A DNA stretch of 64,000 bases from Bog-473 sp963791995 (GTDB taxonomy: Bacteria > Actinomycetota > Acidimicrobiia > Acidimicrobiales > RAAP-2). The notes beneath the pieces were generated by a model. That model saw only the letters and a list, made by a program, of their open reading frames with translations. It had not been told where the DNA came from and searched no databases. Location: assembly GCA_963791995.1 (NCBI GenBank), contig CAWBUQ010000013.1, positions 1 through 64,000 of the forward strand, in the 5' to 3' direction. Every line of letters starts with the position of its first letter. Position 1 is the stretch's first letter. Positions 47,039 to 58,177 of the stretch are shown here, one piece after another. Made by a program: the position numbers and the translations under genes.

Positions 47039-48602
47039 TTACACGATCCGGAGTCGAATGGTCGGCCCAGTACCGCTCCCGCAGCACGCCCTTGTAGAGC
47101 TTGCCGGTGGGCAGGCGGGGCAGCTCGTCCACGAAGTCGATCTCCGCGGGCACTTGAAGTGCGCCAGGTGGTCCCGGCAGAACGCGATCAGCACCCGCTC
47201 CAGCGCCTCGTCGCCGACGACGCCGTCGACCGGCTGCACTACCGCCTTGACCTCTTCGCCGAGGTCCTCGTTGGGCACCCCGATCACCGCGGCGTCCAGC
47301 ACGCAGGGGTGCGTCACGAGCAGGTTCTCGGTCTCCTGGGGGTAGATGTTCACGCCGCCCGAAATGATCATGTGCGCCTTGCGGTCCGTCAGGAACAGGT
47401 AGCCCGTCGGCATCGAGATACCCGACGTCGCCCACCGTGCTCGTCGTGCCGCCGTCACGCCGGTGCTCGCGGTCTTCGCTGGGTCGTTGAAGTACTCGAA
47501 GTCCGTCGTCCCGCCGAACCACACCGTCCCCGGCGTCCCCACGGGACACGGCTGGCCACCGTCGTCGAGGATCAGGATCTCGCTCAGGACACGCCCGGCC
47601 CACGCTGCCCTGGATGCGCCAACCAGTCCTCGGAGTCGATGAACGTGCACCCGTTGCCCTCGGTCGCCGCGTAGTACTCCAACAGGATCGGCCCGAACCA
47701 GTCGATCATCTGTTCCTTGACCGGCACCGGGCACGGCGCCGCGGCATGGATGACGATCTCGAGCGACGACACGTCCGCCGCCGCCCGCACCTCGTCGGGC
47801 AGCTTCAGCATCCGGGAGAACATGGTCGGCACGACCTGCGAGTGCGTCACGCCGGTACCGGCCCACCAGCGTCGAGATACAGCGCAGGATCGAAGTGCTC
47901 CATCACGACCGCCGTCGAGCTTCATCCGCAGGGCGATCGCAACGCTCACTTGCGGCGCGGTGTGGTACAGCGGCGCCGGCGACAGGTACACCATGCGCTC
48001 TCGCGAAGCGCCACAGCGCGGCGATACCGAGCACGGCGATGCTCGTCTCCGACGGATGGATGTCGTAGATCGGCCGCAGGATGCCCTTCGGACGCCCCGT
48101 CGTCCCCGACGAGTACATCATCGGGCGCCCAGCTGCTCGTCGTCCACGTGGTTGTCGATGCGGTGCCCACCGCCTCGTCCCACGACTCGAAAGGCGCGGC
48201 GGTGTCGCCGCCCGGTCCTGCCACCATGATCCAGCGCTCGACGTCGGGGCACAGCGCGGGCAGTTGCGCCGCGATGTCTGCCTTGGTCGCAGACGTCACG
48301 ACCACCTTCGACCGGGAGTCGTTGACGACGTACGCGACCTCCTCGGCCGAGAGGTACGAGTTGACCGGCGTGTAGTACACGCCGGTGCGTTCCGCGCCCG
48401 CCTCCGCGACGAGCATGGTCGGGGATCGTTCTCCATGAAGATCGCCATGTGGTCGCCCTTGCGCAGGCCGGCGTCGCGCAGGACATGGGCGACCTGGTTG
48501 GCGCCCGCCTCGTAGTCGGCCCAGGTGACGACCCGGCCCGACGGCGCCATGATGAGGGCCGGCTCGTCGGGATGCTGCACTCGCCTGTTCAGCTGCGTAC
48601 AC
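47039..48602 (-). CDS. AMP-dependent acyl-CoA synthetase (FadD-type), many frameshifts
   Basis: About 515 residues. GTG 48602 (VYAAEQ) lies inside the 3' end of the hydrolase gene. Key blocks: EPALIMAPSGRVVTWADYEA, MLVAEAGAERTGVYYTPVNS, the AMP-binding P-loop YSSGTTGRPKGILRP (about 48086-48118), VVPTMFSRMLKLPDEVRAAA, YYAATEGNGCTFIDSEDW (A5), GYLFLTDRKAHMIISGGVNI (A8 hinge) and ALERVLIAFCRDHLAHFKCP. The final LPTGK lysine motif is frame-broken but its DNA is present near 47100. It activates a fatty or cyclic carboxylic acid with ATP and CoA. Confidence 0.85.
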
Positions 48603-49866
48603 CGCCGCCCCCTTCCCGTCCCCAGGCGACGAGTACAGCACGTCGACCAGGCATGCGCCCATGAGCGGGAGCGCCTGGTTCTCGAGGTGGTTGCGCACGA
48701 AGCCGACGGCGACGCGGGCCGTCGGGTCGGCGAAGCCGATCTGCCCGCCGGCGCCCATGTGACCGAACGCGCCCTCGTTGGGCCCGTGCATCGGCGGGAT
48801 GCCCGGGCACGAGCGCGGGAGGTTCGAGCGAGTAGCCGACCGCCCAGCGCGTCGGGACCGCCCATCGACCGCGTCGCGGCCGCAGACCTGCTCGACCCGG
48901 AAGCGCTCGACCGATGCCCGCGACACGAGCTCCTCGCCGGTCGCCAGCGCGGCGTAGACCCGGGCCAGAGCCCGCGCCGTCGCCGTGGCACCCAGCGCAC
49001 CGATCTCGGACTGCAGCACCGGCGGGCGTGTTCATGAAGTCCGCGAAGCGGGGTCGTCCGTGCTCGTCGGCGAAAAGGCTCCCGTGCGCGCCGGCCAAGC
49101 ACGGAGCGGCCCGACCTGTGACTGCGGGTCGATGGCGCGCAGTGCCCGCCTCTTGCCCCGGCTTCACCGGGAACTCCATCACGGTGGCCACGGACGCCAG
49201 GGCTGCCGGCGGGGTCCCGATGACGCATTCGGCCGCCACGTCGTCAGCGGCCGCTCGCCACGTCTTGTGCGAAGAAATGACCCAGGCTGACGCCGCTGAT
49301 CCGCCGCACCAGCTCGCCGACCAGCCATCCGAACGTCACCCCGTGGTAGCCGTGCCGGGTCCCGGGCTCCCACGCCGGCTCGCCCGCCGCCACGCCCGGC
49401 CGCGATGGCCACGGTGTCGTCCCAGCCGGTGCCGTCCCAGCGCAGCAGCATCGTCGGAGCCCGGCAATCCGATGGCGCCCGACTGATGGCTGAGCAGCTG
49501 GCGCACCGTCGTCTCGCTCCTTGCCGAGGCAGCCGAACTCGGGCCAGTACCGCGTGACCTCGGCGTCGAGATCGAGCTCGCCCCGGTCCTCGAGGACGTG
49601 GGCGCACAGGGTGGTCAGGCCCTTGGTCGAGGACATGATGACCGCCCTCGTGTTCTTGTTCCCACGGGCCGTGCGTTGGCGTCCGCGCTGCCCGTCCAGA
49701 CGTCGACCACGCACTCGCCGTCGACGTAGGCGGCGAATGCCCCGCCCCCGTCGCCAAGGTCTGCGTGTCGCTCACGGTCGCCGACGACGATGGTCGCGCC
49801 CTCGCCCAGGATCTCGGCCACCCGCTCGAAGCCCGGCGCGGTGAACCCGCACACGGTGCGGCTCAC
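48589..49866 (-). CDS. Serine hydrolase of the beta-lactamase class C/EstB type, many frameshifts
   Basis: About 420 residues from GTG 49866, overlapping the upstream stop (GTGA). N-terminus GFTAPGFERVAEILGEG, then the active-site SxxK in IMSSTKGLTTLCAHVLEDRG and LDLDAEVTRYWPEFG. The YxN-like region lies near GTRHGYHGVTFGWLVGELVR, and the C-terminal part has GAFGHMGAGGQIGFADPTA, equivalent to the third motif of the fold, and VAVGFVRNHLENQALPL. Such enzymes hydrolyse esters or amides. Position inside a catabolic run suggests that it releases a carboxylic acid for the acyl-CoA synthetase encoded just downstream. Confidence 0.8.
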
Positions 49867-50877
49867 AGCGCTCGCAACTCCTGCTCCACGTCGGGCCACC
49901 ACTCCTTGCGCCACCACGACACGTTGATGCGGTCGACCAGCCCGCCGTAGCGGGCCTCGACCTCGCCGGCCAGCTCGACGGCCGGCAGATGATCGTCAGC
50001 GTGTCGAGCACCTCGTCGTCGACGAGGCGGGCCATGTCCTGCCAGCGGCCCTTCTTCGAGCACTCGTAGAGCTCGGTCTGCAGGTCGCCCCAGCCGTGCA
50101 GCTCGAGAACGGGCCGGTAGGCCGGCGTCGACGCGTAGTAGCCCACATGGCGGCGCATGGCGTCGCGTGCCTTCGTCACCAATGGGCATCGTCCTCCACG
50201 ACCGAGATGAAGCCCGGGCAGGTCACCTCCATGTCGCGCCTCGGTCCGCCCGGACGCGGCCAGTCCGCGCTCGAGCGCCGGCACGATGACCTCGCGCAGG
50301 TACGCGACCGGTGCAGATGCCGTGGGTGATGACGCCGTCGGCGACCTCGCCCGCCACCTCGTTCATCACGGGCCCGACCGCGGCGAGGAAGACCTTCGGC
50401 GGTCCGAACCCGTGGGGCCGCGGCGCGAACACCGGCGTCATCAACGTGTGCGTGTAGAACTCGCCGTCGAACCCGGTCGCTGCGGCCGCCGGGTCGTTCC
50501 AGATGTCCCAGATGGTCGCGCAGTGCGAGCACGTACTCGCGCATCCGAGCCGCCGGACGGGACCACGTCATGGAGAAGCGGTTCTCGATGTGCCGCCGCA
50601 CCTGCGAACCCAGTCCGAGCACGACACGCCCGCCCGAGTACTCCTGCAGTTGGTTGGTCGTGTACGCCAGGCTCATCGGGTTGCGGGCGAAGGCGATGGC
50701 GACACCGGTCCCCAAGGAGACCGACGACGAGTGCTCGGCAGCCAGTGTCAAGCGACAAGAAGGGGTCGTTCGTCGTCTCGGCCGCCCAGAGGCAGTCGAG
50801 GCCGGCCGCCTCTGCCTTGCGTCACCCGCTCGGCGACCCTGGCGCAGTTCGGTCCCCAGCCCCGAGTCGATCTTCAT
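49863..50877 (-). CDS. Luciferase-like F420-dependent oxidoreductase, MSMEG_2256 (TIGR03617) type, many frameshifts
   Basis: About 335 residues from ATG 50877. Blocks: MKIDSGLGTELRQ, LTLAAEHSSSVSLGTGVAIA, FARNPMSLAYTTNQLQEYSG with RVVLGLGSQVRRHIENRFSM, PRPHGFGPPKVFLAAVGPVM with ADGVITHGICTGR, and EVEARYGGLVDRINVSWWRK near the end. The block pattern is that of the MSMEG_2256 subfamily, which is recalled rather than searched. Members bind reduced F420 or FMN and oxidise or reduce hydrophobic ketones or alcohols. Start and stop overlap their neighbours by four bases each, so translation is coupled with CoA-transferase and hydrolase. Confidence 0.8.
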
Positions 50878-53144
50878 CGCGCCGCGCTTCGCCAACCTGC
50901 GGGCTCGTCGTGGCGCCGGCGGCCTGCCCGATCGCGTACGCTTCACGCGCCGCCGCACCGGTGCTGGCGTCGGAGCCGGACCCTTCACCGCCGGCACGTC
51001 GACCGAGAGATGGAGCGGGATGCCCACCTGGACGAAGCGGCCCGCCGCAGGGTGGCGGTAGTGCACGCAGACAGACCCGCGCGCCATCACCTGCGGATCG
51101 TCGGGAACGACCGAATGGTGGACGCTGCCGCGCCGCTGGCACGCCCATCTCGAGTCCGAGTCGGGCCAGATACTTCGTCGGACGTGGCCGCGCTCCGATC
51201 GCCTCGCCCACAGCATCGGCGTGCTCGAGACCTTCGGCCGTACCGATCGCGCTCGCGCGCGTGCGCCCGTTGCGTTGCTGCGGTCGGCGCAGCACACCGT
51301 CACCCACCCGTCGGCCGCTCGGTACAGGCGCCACTCGATCGACGGCCCCCCGATGTCTTCACCCACCTGGTCGGGCACGACGCCGTCGACGGCGAGCTGC
51401 GCCACATCCTCGGACTGGAAGAGCGGTCGAGGTCAGCGCCAGCGAGGCACTCCACCGTGGTCACCGCGACGCCCGCGGGCCCGGCCCAGGAGCGCGAGCA
51501 CGACGCCGGCCGCCAGGCAGCAGCCCGGTGCCGTAGTCGTTGGCGGTGAAGTTGACCGGGCACCGGGCGCCGCCCGCCGCCCTGGGTCATCTCCATGCCG
51601 GTCGCGGCCTGGACCACGTAGTCGAACGACGGGCACGAGCGGCCAGCGGGCCCTCGAGCCCGAAACCCTTGGCCCGGGCGTAGACCAGGCCGCGGGTTGA
51701 CCGCGCGCAGCGACTGCCTCGTCGAGGCCGAGCCGTTCCCACGTCCCCGGCCATGGCGTTCTCGACCACGACGTCGGACGCGGCGACGAGGTCGAGCAGC
51801 CGGGCCCGGTCCTCCGCCGTCCTTGAGGTCGAGCACGAGCCCGCGCTTCGAGCGGTTGCCGTCGACGTAGATGTTGGGCAGCACCGGCATCACCTGGAAC
51901 CCGCCCTCGCCGCCGGGCGGCTCGACCTTCACCACGTCGGCGCCGAGCTCGGCCAGCAGGCGCGCCGCCAGCGGCCCGGCCCAGAAGCTCGACAGGTCGA
52001 CGATGCGGTGGCCGGCCGAGTGCCCCCTGCTCCCCACCGTGCCGGCGCCCGGGCCGCCGCGCTCGCCGGGCGTCGGCGACGCTGACGCGCACCGGCGGGC
52101 CGACCAACCGGACCGGTCCGAGCACCGGGTCATCGGTCTCGACGACGAGTTCGTCGGCGCGCGCCTGCTCGTGGCGCGAGCCATTCCGCCAGCGTGTTGC
52201 ACTTGGCCACCGCGGCCGGCTGGGCCAGCAGGCCGTCCTCCCACTCGTCGGCCGACTTGCGTGGCGAAGGCGTCGATGATCTCGGCCAGCTTGGCCCGGT
52301 TCCACTCTCGGTCCGAGAGCCGCGCCAGCCCTTCGGGACTGCGAGTAGTCGAGGCCGCCGTCGTCGATGCTCGAGCAGCCGGCACAGTTCGCGCCAGCGC
52401 TCGGTGCCGCTCAGGTTGACCATGACGGCGCGGCCGTCGGCCGTGTCGAACACGCGCAGGATCGGCGACTTCGTTGCCGCACGACCTCGGGCCGGTGTCC
52501 CTCGCGGTGAAAGATCGGCGCCGCGTTGAGGAAGAGCAGCCCGTCGAGCAGCGACGTCTCGACGTGCTGGCCGTACCCGGTGGACTGCGCGCTTGACCAG
52601 CGCGGCGCCGGCGCCGAGCACCGCGAGGAGCGCGGCGGCGACGCTCGCCATGGGGAAGGGCAGCCAGATCGGCGTCGTCGCCCGTGAACAGCCCCTGCTG
52701 GGCGCCGGCGCGGGCGTGCACCAGGGGCTCCCATCCCGGGATCGTCGCGCGCCGGGCCGCAACTGCCCCACGCGCTGATGGAGCAGGTGACGAGGCGCGG
52801 GCGCGCCTTCTGCAGGCTGCGTCCGGGATCGAGGCCCAACGGCCGCTCGAGGGCGCCGGGCCGCAGGTTCTCGATGAGGAGGTCGGCCTCGTCGATGCAT
52901 CAATGCAGTGCCTCGGCGCGGCCTGTGTCGGCGCGCAGGTCGAGCTCCATGATCTCCTTGCCACGGTTCCATGCGGCGAAGCGGGCGGGCATCGGCACGC
53001 AGCGGATCGCCTCCGGGCCGCTCGATCTTCATCACCTCGCGCGCCCAGGTCGGCGAAAATCGTCGCCGCCAACGGCGCGGCCACGTACTGGCCGATCTCG
53101 ACCACTCGCAGGCCCGCAGGAGCGCCCGTTGTGCGCCGGCTCAG
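50874..53144 (-). CDS. Double CaiB/BaiF CoA-transferase (two units in one chain), many frameshifts
   Basis: About 755 residues, twice the family length. Unit 1: GLRVVEIGQYVAAPLAATIF with ADLGA, then a middle block with GWEPLVHARAGAQQGLFTGD. Unit 2: HRIVDLSSFWAGPLAARLLA, GADVVKVEPPGGEGGFQ, CPSFDYVVQAATGMEMTQGG and DGPSIEWRLYRAADGWVTVC. Unit 2 has the expected Asp in FDYVVQA; unit 1 has Glu at the same place (GWEPLVHA), so only unit 2 may carry a normal active site. The start appears to be a CTG overlapping the ACAD stop. It transfers CoA within the run's pathway. Confidence 0.8.
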
Positions 53145-54444
53145 CGGCCCACGGGTGCCCGCCTTCGGGCGTCGCCGAGTCGCCAGGCATGAGGTCGCCT
53201 TCTTCGTCGCGCGGCAGGCCGAGGACGCGCTCGGCGATGACGTTGCGCACGATCTCGTTCGTGCCCCCGCCGAGTGGAGGCCGAGAGCGAGCTGAGCAGC
53301 TGGTCGGACCAGCGTCCGCCGCTCTGGTCGTCGGGCTTCCACGCCACGGCGTGCATGCCCGACCATCTCGACGGCGTCCGCGCCGATCTCCTGGACCACC
53401 TGCGCCATCGCGAGCTTGAGCAGCGACGCCGACGCGCCGTCGCCGCTCCGCGCGACTTGGCCTGGAGGTAGCCGCGTCAGGTGGCGCAGGACCATCTGCT
53501 GGATGCGCAGCTGGACCAGGTGATCGCGCACGACCGGACGCTCGTGCCAGGCTGCGCCGCTCTGCTTCGGCCAGCGAGGCGCGAACCCGCCCTTGCCGCC
53601 GCCGCTCGAGCCCATGCCCGCCCAGGGCCTGGCGCTCGAACGCGAGCATGGTGCGAGCCACCCGCCAGCCGTCGTTGACCTCGCCGAGGACGTTGGCCGC
53701 CGGGACCGCGCACGCCGTCGAGGAAGACCTCGTTGAAGTGCGCCTCGCCCGTGAGCTGGCGCAGCGGGCGCACCGTGATGCCCGGCGCGTGCATGTCGAC
53801 GATGAGCATGGTGATGCCGTCACGCTTGGGGCGTTGCCGGGTCGGTGCGCGTCAGGCAGGCCGCGTAGTCGCTGTGCTGCGCACCCGAGGTCCAGACCTT
53901 CTGCCCGTCGAGGACGAACTCCTCTCCGTCACGACGGGCCCGGGTCTGCACGCTCGAGAGGTCGGAGCCGGCGCCCGGCTCGCTGAAGAGCTCGCACCAC
54001 ACGTGGTCGCCCCGGAGGAGCGGGGGGATGAGGGCCGTCTTCTGCGCCTCGGTGGCATGCACCAGGATGGTCGGTCCGCACATGCCGAGCCCGATCTCGA
54101 GCGAGCGCGGCGGCACCTGGAACGCTCTGGCCTCGCCGTCGAAGATGCGCTGGTAGCGGCCGGACAGCCCACGGCCGCCGTATTCCACCGGCCAGTGATG
54201 CCGGCCAGCCCTGCTTCGGCCAGTGCGTGCTGGTAGGCAACCGCCCGGGTGATGCCACCGGCGTCGGCCTTGGCGCACGCCGCACCGCTTCGATACCGCG
54301 CCGCCATCGCCCCGTCCACGGCCCTTCCGGGGCAGCGTCGCCTCGAGGAACGTTCAACACCTCTCGGCGGAACTCGTCCTCGTCCAGGCGCTCGGATCCT
54401 GGAGCGCCCGCCCCTCCGCCGTGGGGGTGCTGCGTGCCGTTCAC
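53141..54444 (-). CDS. Acyl-CoA dehydrogenase, many frameshifts
   Basis: About 430 residues from ATG 54444, which overlaps the TetR stop (ATGA). Blocks: SERLDEDEFRREVLNV, VEYGGRGLSGRYQRIFDGEA, GLGMCGPTILVHATEAQKTA, CELFSEPGAGSDLSSVQTRA, VLDGQKVWTSGAQHSDYAAC, LTGEAHFNEVFLDGV, VARTMLAFERQALGGHGLER and the flavin-binding end GGGTNEIVRNVIAERVLGLP. It introduces a double bond into an acyl-CoA, passing electrons to ETF (not encoded here). First enzyme gene of the minus-strand run below the TetR regulator. Confidence 0.85.
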
Positions 54445-55088
54445 GCCGGACCTCCGCAGGCCGCGGCGTGCCCACGGAGAGCAAGCCGCCGAGGACCATG
54501 TCCTTCATGACCTGGGCCAACTGGTCCTCGGTCCATATCGGTCAGTGTGGTGATGGAGCGCAGCATGCCGTCGACCATCGTCACCGCAGCCGCGGCTTCC
54601 TGGTCGCTCAGGCCGGGCCGCACTTCGCTGCAGCAGGTGCACCCACTCGGCCATCCGCACCCGCTCGATCCGCGCCACCCGGCGGCGGGCGTCCTCATCG
54701 AGCGAGCGGTACTCCTTGACGAAGACGTCGCGCAGGTTGCCGTTGCGCAGCTGGAGCACGATGGCGGCGTCGATGAGGCGCTCCAAGGTGACCATGGGGT
54801 GGCGTGTCCTCGTTGAGGACCTCGTCGACCGTGCCCCTCCAGAGGATGGCGGCCTCCTCGATCAGGACCGAGAGGAGCTCGCCCTTGCGAGTTGAAGTAG
54901 CGGTAGATGGCCGGGCCGCTGACGCCGGCGGCGGCGCCGATATCGCTCAGGCTGGTCTCCCGGAAGCCCCGCTCACGGAACAGCTCGGCGGCGGCGGCCA
55001 TGATCGCCTGCGCGGGTCGCGCTCTCCCTTGGTTTGCCGTGTCACGGCCGTCTCGGGTGCGCTCATCGTTGCCGCGGATGTTAGCCAT
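54441..55088 (-). CDS. TetR-family regulator of the divergent catabolic runs, several frameshifts
   Basis: About 215 residues. The helix-turn-helix is intact in one frame: AQAIMAAAAELFRERGFRET and SLSDIGAAAGVSGPAIYRYF. The ligand domain is spread over three frames (MVTLERLIDAAIVLQLRNGN with LRDVFVKEYRSLDEDARRRV, then AAAAVTMVDGMLRSITTLTD). Its ATG lies 59 bases from a perfect 7-3-7 inverted repeat, the likely autoregulatory operator shared with the divergent luciferase-like gene. By position it should repress both runs until a CoA-ester or substrate is bound. Confidence 0.83.
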   Translation of the reverse strand: MANIRGNDERTRDGRDTANQGRARPAQAIMAAAAELFRERGFRETSLSDIGAAAGVSGPAIYRYFNSQGRAPLGPDRGGRHPLEGHGRRGPQRGHATPWSPWSASSTPPSCSSCATATCATSSSRSTARSMRTPAAGWRGSSGCGWPSGCTCCSEVRPGLSDQEAAAAVTMVDGMLRSITTLTDMDRGPVGPGHEGHGPRRLALRGHAAACGGPA

Positions 55089-55146
55089 CCGTCACAAATC
55101 AGCGCCTTGGGCTCGTTGACGGAGGCCTGCACGGCCATGCTTAGAT

Positions 55147-55163
55147 GTTAATGGCTCATTAAC
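55147..55163. promoter_or_regulatory. Probable TetR operator
   Basis: GTTAATG-GCT-CATTAAC, a perfect 7-base inverted repeat with a three-base spacer, in the only AT-rich stretch between the divergent TetR and luciferase-like genes. Size and symmetry are typical of operators of TetR-type acyl-CoA regulators. Confidence 0.7.
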
Positions 55164-55194
55164 AAAATGCGCAAGGCCCGAGGGAGGGACGCCA

Positions 55195-56334
55195 TGGAAT
55201 TCGGCTTGTTCATGGAGCTGTCGGTACCACGTCCGTGGACGCCGGACTCGGAGCGCCAGGTGTACGAGAACGCCCTCGAGCAGGTGCGCCTGGCCGACGA
55301 GCTGGGCTTCGACTACATCTGGGCGGTCGAGCACCACTTCCTCGAGGAGTACTCGCACTGCTCGGGTCCCGACATCTTCCTTGTCGCCGCGGCCGCGACC
55401 ATGACCAAGCGCATCCGGGTCGGCCACGGCGTCGTCGCCTGTGTGCCCGCAGTACCAGAGCCCGATCCGAGTGGCCGAGCGGGCGGCTCGTGCTCGACAT
55501 CATCTCGGGCGGACGTCTGGAGTTGGGCACGGGGCGTTCGGCGACGTGGCCCGAACTCAGCGGTTTCGGCGCAAATCCCGACGACACCAAGAAGACCTGG
55601 GACGAGTTCGTCCGGGTCATCCCCAAGATGTGGACCCAGGAACGCTTCTGCCTGGAACGGGCCGGATGTTCTCCATGCCGGAGCGAGCCGTGCTGCCCAA
55701 GCCGCTCCAGAAGCCTCACCCGCCGATGTGGGTGGCGGTGACGTCGCCAGGCACCGAGATCGACGCTGCCGACCGCGGCCTCGGGCTGTCTCGGGCTCTC
55801 GCCGGGCGGCTTCGCCGACTCGGAGAAGAAGGTCGACAACTACCGCCGCCGGATCGCCTCGTGTGACCCGGTGGGCGTCCTTCGTCAACGACAAGGTGCT
55901 GACCGTCAACTTCCTCTCGTGCTGCGAGGACGGCGACCGCGGCCGGCGCAACGGGCTCGAAGATCGCATCTATGTTCTCGCTACATGGCGGCCCAGCTGC
56001 TCTCGGCCAAAGAGGTGCTGCCGACGCATTCGTACCCGTCCGAGGGCCTGCTGCCGGCGCTGCGGCGCGAGTCGGGCAGTCCCGGCGATGCCGCCAAGTC
56101 GTTCAAGGGCGTGACGATGGGGACGCCCGACGACGTCGCCGACGCCATCACGGCGTGGGAGAACGTCGGCTTCGACGGCATCAACTTCATCCACCAGTTC
56201 ATGGAGGTGGTACCTCAGCAGTACGTCCTCGACTCCATGCGCTTGTTCGCCGAGGAAGTCATGCCCCGGTTCAAGACGGGAATGCCGAAGGGGACGAGCC
56301 GTCACGGCCGGTGGCAACAGCGGGGGTGGCCTGA
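55195..56334 (+). CDS. Luciferase-like monooxygenase (LLM class), several frameshifts
   Basis: About 380 residues from ATG 55195, with GGGAGGG upstream. N-terminal blocks MEFGLFMELSVPRPW, EQVRLADELGFDYIWAVEHH with FLEEYSHCSGPDIFLVAAAA, TKRIRVGHGVV; middle VLDIISGGRLELGTGRSATW with PELSGFGANPDDTKKTWDEF and KPLQKPHPPMWVAVTSPGTE; end DDVADAITAWENVGFDGINF with HQFMEVVPQQYVLDSMRLFA. It uses reduced flavin or F420. It differs clearly from the MSMEG_2256-type enzyme in the other run, so the two probably act at different steps. The stop overlaps the next start by one base (TGATG). Confidence 0.82.
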
Positions 56335-57123
56335 TGCCACTCGCCGGATCCCTCGACATCCGACCTCTCGTGGACAGAGCGCCCGAGGTCATGCTCGACG
56401 ACCGCGAGCTGAAGGTCGACGACGTCGACATCCTCCAGGTTCTCTATGAGATCCGGGTGGACGACCGCGAAGCGCTCGTTCCGCCTGCACTCAATCCGAC
56501 GATCCCGCCTGTCGTCAGCTTCCTCGTCTACCGGGCGAAGGAGAGCGCATTCGGACCGTTCGCCCTGGCCCAACTGCGCCTGACGGCGCGCTCGGGCGTA
56601 CGCCCCGCGCCTTCCTCGATCTCGGCCCGCTGCGACAACGCGGCAGCTCTCCGACGTGCTGGCCGGCTCGTGGGGATTCCGGGTCGCACGCCGGCGGCGA
56701 TCAGCTTGCAGCCGATTCCACGACCGGGTGGACTGCACGGTGCGCGAGGACGCAGGCGACGGGGGTCCGGCCGGGGACCGGGCCGAGCGATCCTCTCGGT
56801 GTCGCTGGTGGATCCCGTGCCGGTCACGGGCCACGACGTGCAGTACCCGCCGGGGATGCACCTGGCCCGGGTCCGCAGCGGATGGCGTGCTGGTCCCCCG
56901 GATCATCCAGGTCGACTCCGAGTACGAGTTCCGACGGGCCGACCGGGGGCGCCCTGAACTCGAGTGCTTCGACCCGGCGGCATGGGGCGACGGGCGGTTG
57001 GCACCAGATCTGGCTGTGTCCGCCAGCTTCGCGGCCTGCGAACTGACGATCGCCAACGTGCGCTACATCTGCAATCCGGACATCCCTGCCGCCGAGGGGA
57101 CAGAGAAGGTCTCGGAGAAGTGA
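56334..57123 (+). CDS. Acetoacetate-decarboxylase-like fold protein, frameshifts
   Basis: About 262 residues. N-terminal part ILQVLYEIRVDDREALVPPA and LNPTIPPVVSFLVYRAKESA with FGPFALAQLRLTARSGVRP matches ADC-like proteins. Further blocks, in shifted frames, are VDPVPVTGHDVQYPPGMHLA, LVPRIIQVDSEYEFRRADRG with ELECFDPAAWGDGRLAPDLA and SASFAACELTIANVRYICNP. True acetoacetate decarboxylase uses a lysine Schiff base; I cannot place an equivalent lysine with confidence. Relatives act as hydratase-aldolases or are uncharacterised. It lies between the luciferase-like and DUF7064-like genes. Confidence 0.7.
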
Positions 57124-57125
57124 CC

Positions 57126-58177
57126 ATGCGACGGTGGGCGTGCGGGCCAGCCGACAGCGGTTCCGGATCCTTCGCCCCGGTGACGAACGATCAGGACACC
57201 AACGACGAAGGGCTCCATCCCGGCGGGAGACGACCCCGACTGGCAGGAAAGCGCCTATCTGGCCTGGCGCGACCCGGTCACCGGGCTGGGCGGCAACCAT
57301 CGGATCGGCAACGAGCTCAACCGGGGGACCGCCAACCTGTGGTGCGGCGTGTATGCAGACGACGGCACCCGCTTCCGCTGCAACGGGGAAGGACTCCGAA
57401 TTGGCCCGGCTCGACGAACTCGGGCTCATCGCCGGCCCACAGCGCCTCTTGCATGACGGTGAACGGCTGCGGTTTCTCCTTGAAGGCGACGGCTGCCGGG
57501 TCGACTTCGACATCACCGACTCGGACGAACGCACGCCTACGCCAACGCGCAGACCTTCACGGGGACGTCGGGGACCGCCGGCACGATCTTCTCCAACAAC
57601 TTCCATGTCTTCTGTCGTGTCCGAGGCACGGTGGAGATCGACGGGCAAAACGATGACGGTCGACGCGCCGGCGTGGCGCGACCATTCCTGGGGCGCGCGG
57701 CGTTGGGACAGTTTCGTCTCGAGCCGCAGCTTCGGGGGTGAACACGGCCAGGGCGACGACACGGTGCGCTTCCGCTTCGCCTCCATGGTGGGTACAAATG
57801 GCAGCTTCTTCCGTATCGGTTCGCTCTCCCGGGGCGTCGTGTCATGCCGGTGGCCGGCGCCGAGATGCTGCGTACATGTCGACGATGATTCCCTACGTTG
57901 TCCAGCAGCCGAAGTTCGCTACGAGCTCGAGGACGGCGGGACCACCAGGGTATGCATCGAGACGACCGGCGGGATGATCGGGGCAACGGCACGGCGTTAC
58001 GGCTGGGAGTCGGTTGGCGACGTGACGGTCGACGGTGTGCCCGGCGGCTGGGGGTTCCTCGAGACCAACATCAACCCGCGCAACGGGCACGATCCACCCG
58101 CCTACGTCCTGGCCGACGCGCTGACCAACGGCGTCGTGCACGCTGGGTCAGACGCAGACGCGACTTCGTCGCCGTGA
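57126..58177 (+). CDS. DUF7064/DUF7065-like protein (copy 2), frameshifts
   Basis: About 345 residues. The start is ATG 57126, two bases after the previous stop; GTG 57180 (VTNDQDTNDEG) is an alternative. Blocks: SAYLAWRDPVTGLGGNHRIG with NELNRGTANLWCGVY (assembled from the neighbouring frame), ELARLDELGLIAGPQRLLHD with GERLRFLLEGDGCRVDFDIT, VDAPAWRDHSWGARRWDSF, VRFRFASMVGTNGSFFRIG and GWGFLETNINPRNGHD. The RDHSWGAR core matches copy 1 at 43.1-44.0 kb. The stop overlaps the next GTG (GTGA). Function unknown; the repeated pairing with a phosphotransferase gene is the best clue. Confidence 0.68.

Noticed and set aside
55147..55163. TetR repeat as an eighth copy of the AAAAGAG operator
   Set aside because: Core (TTAATG-GCT-CATTAA) and spacer length differ. 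It is treated as a separate site.
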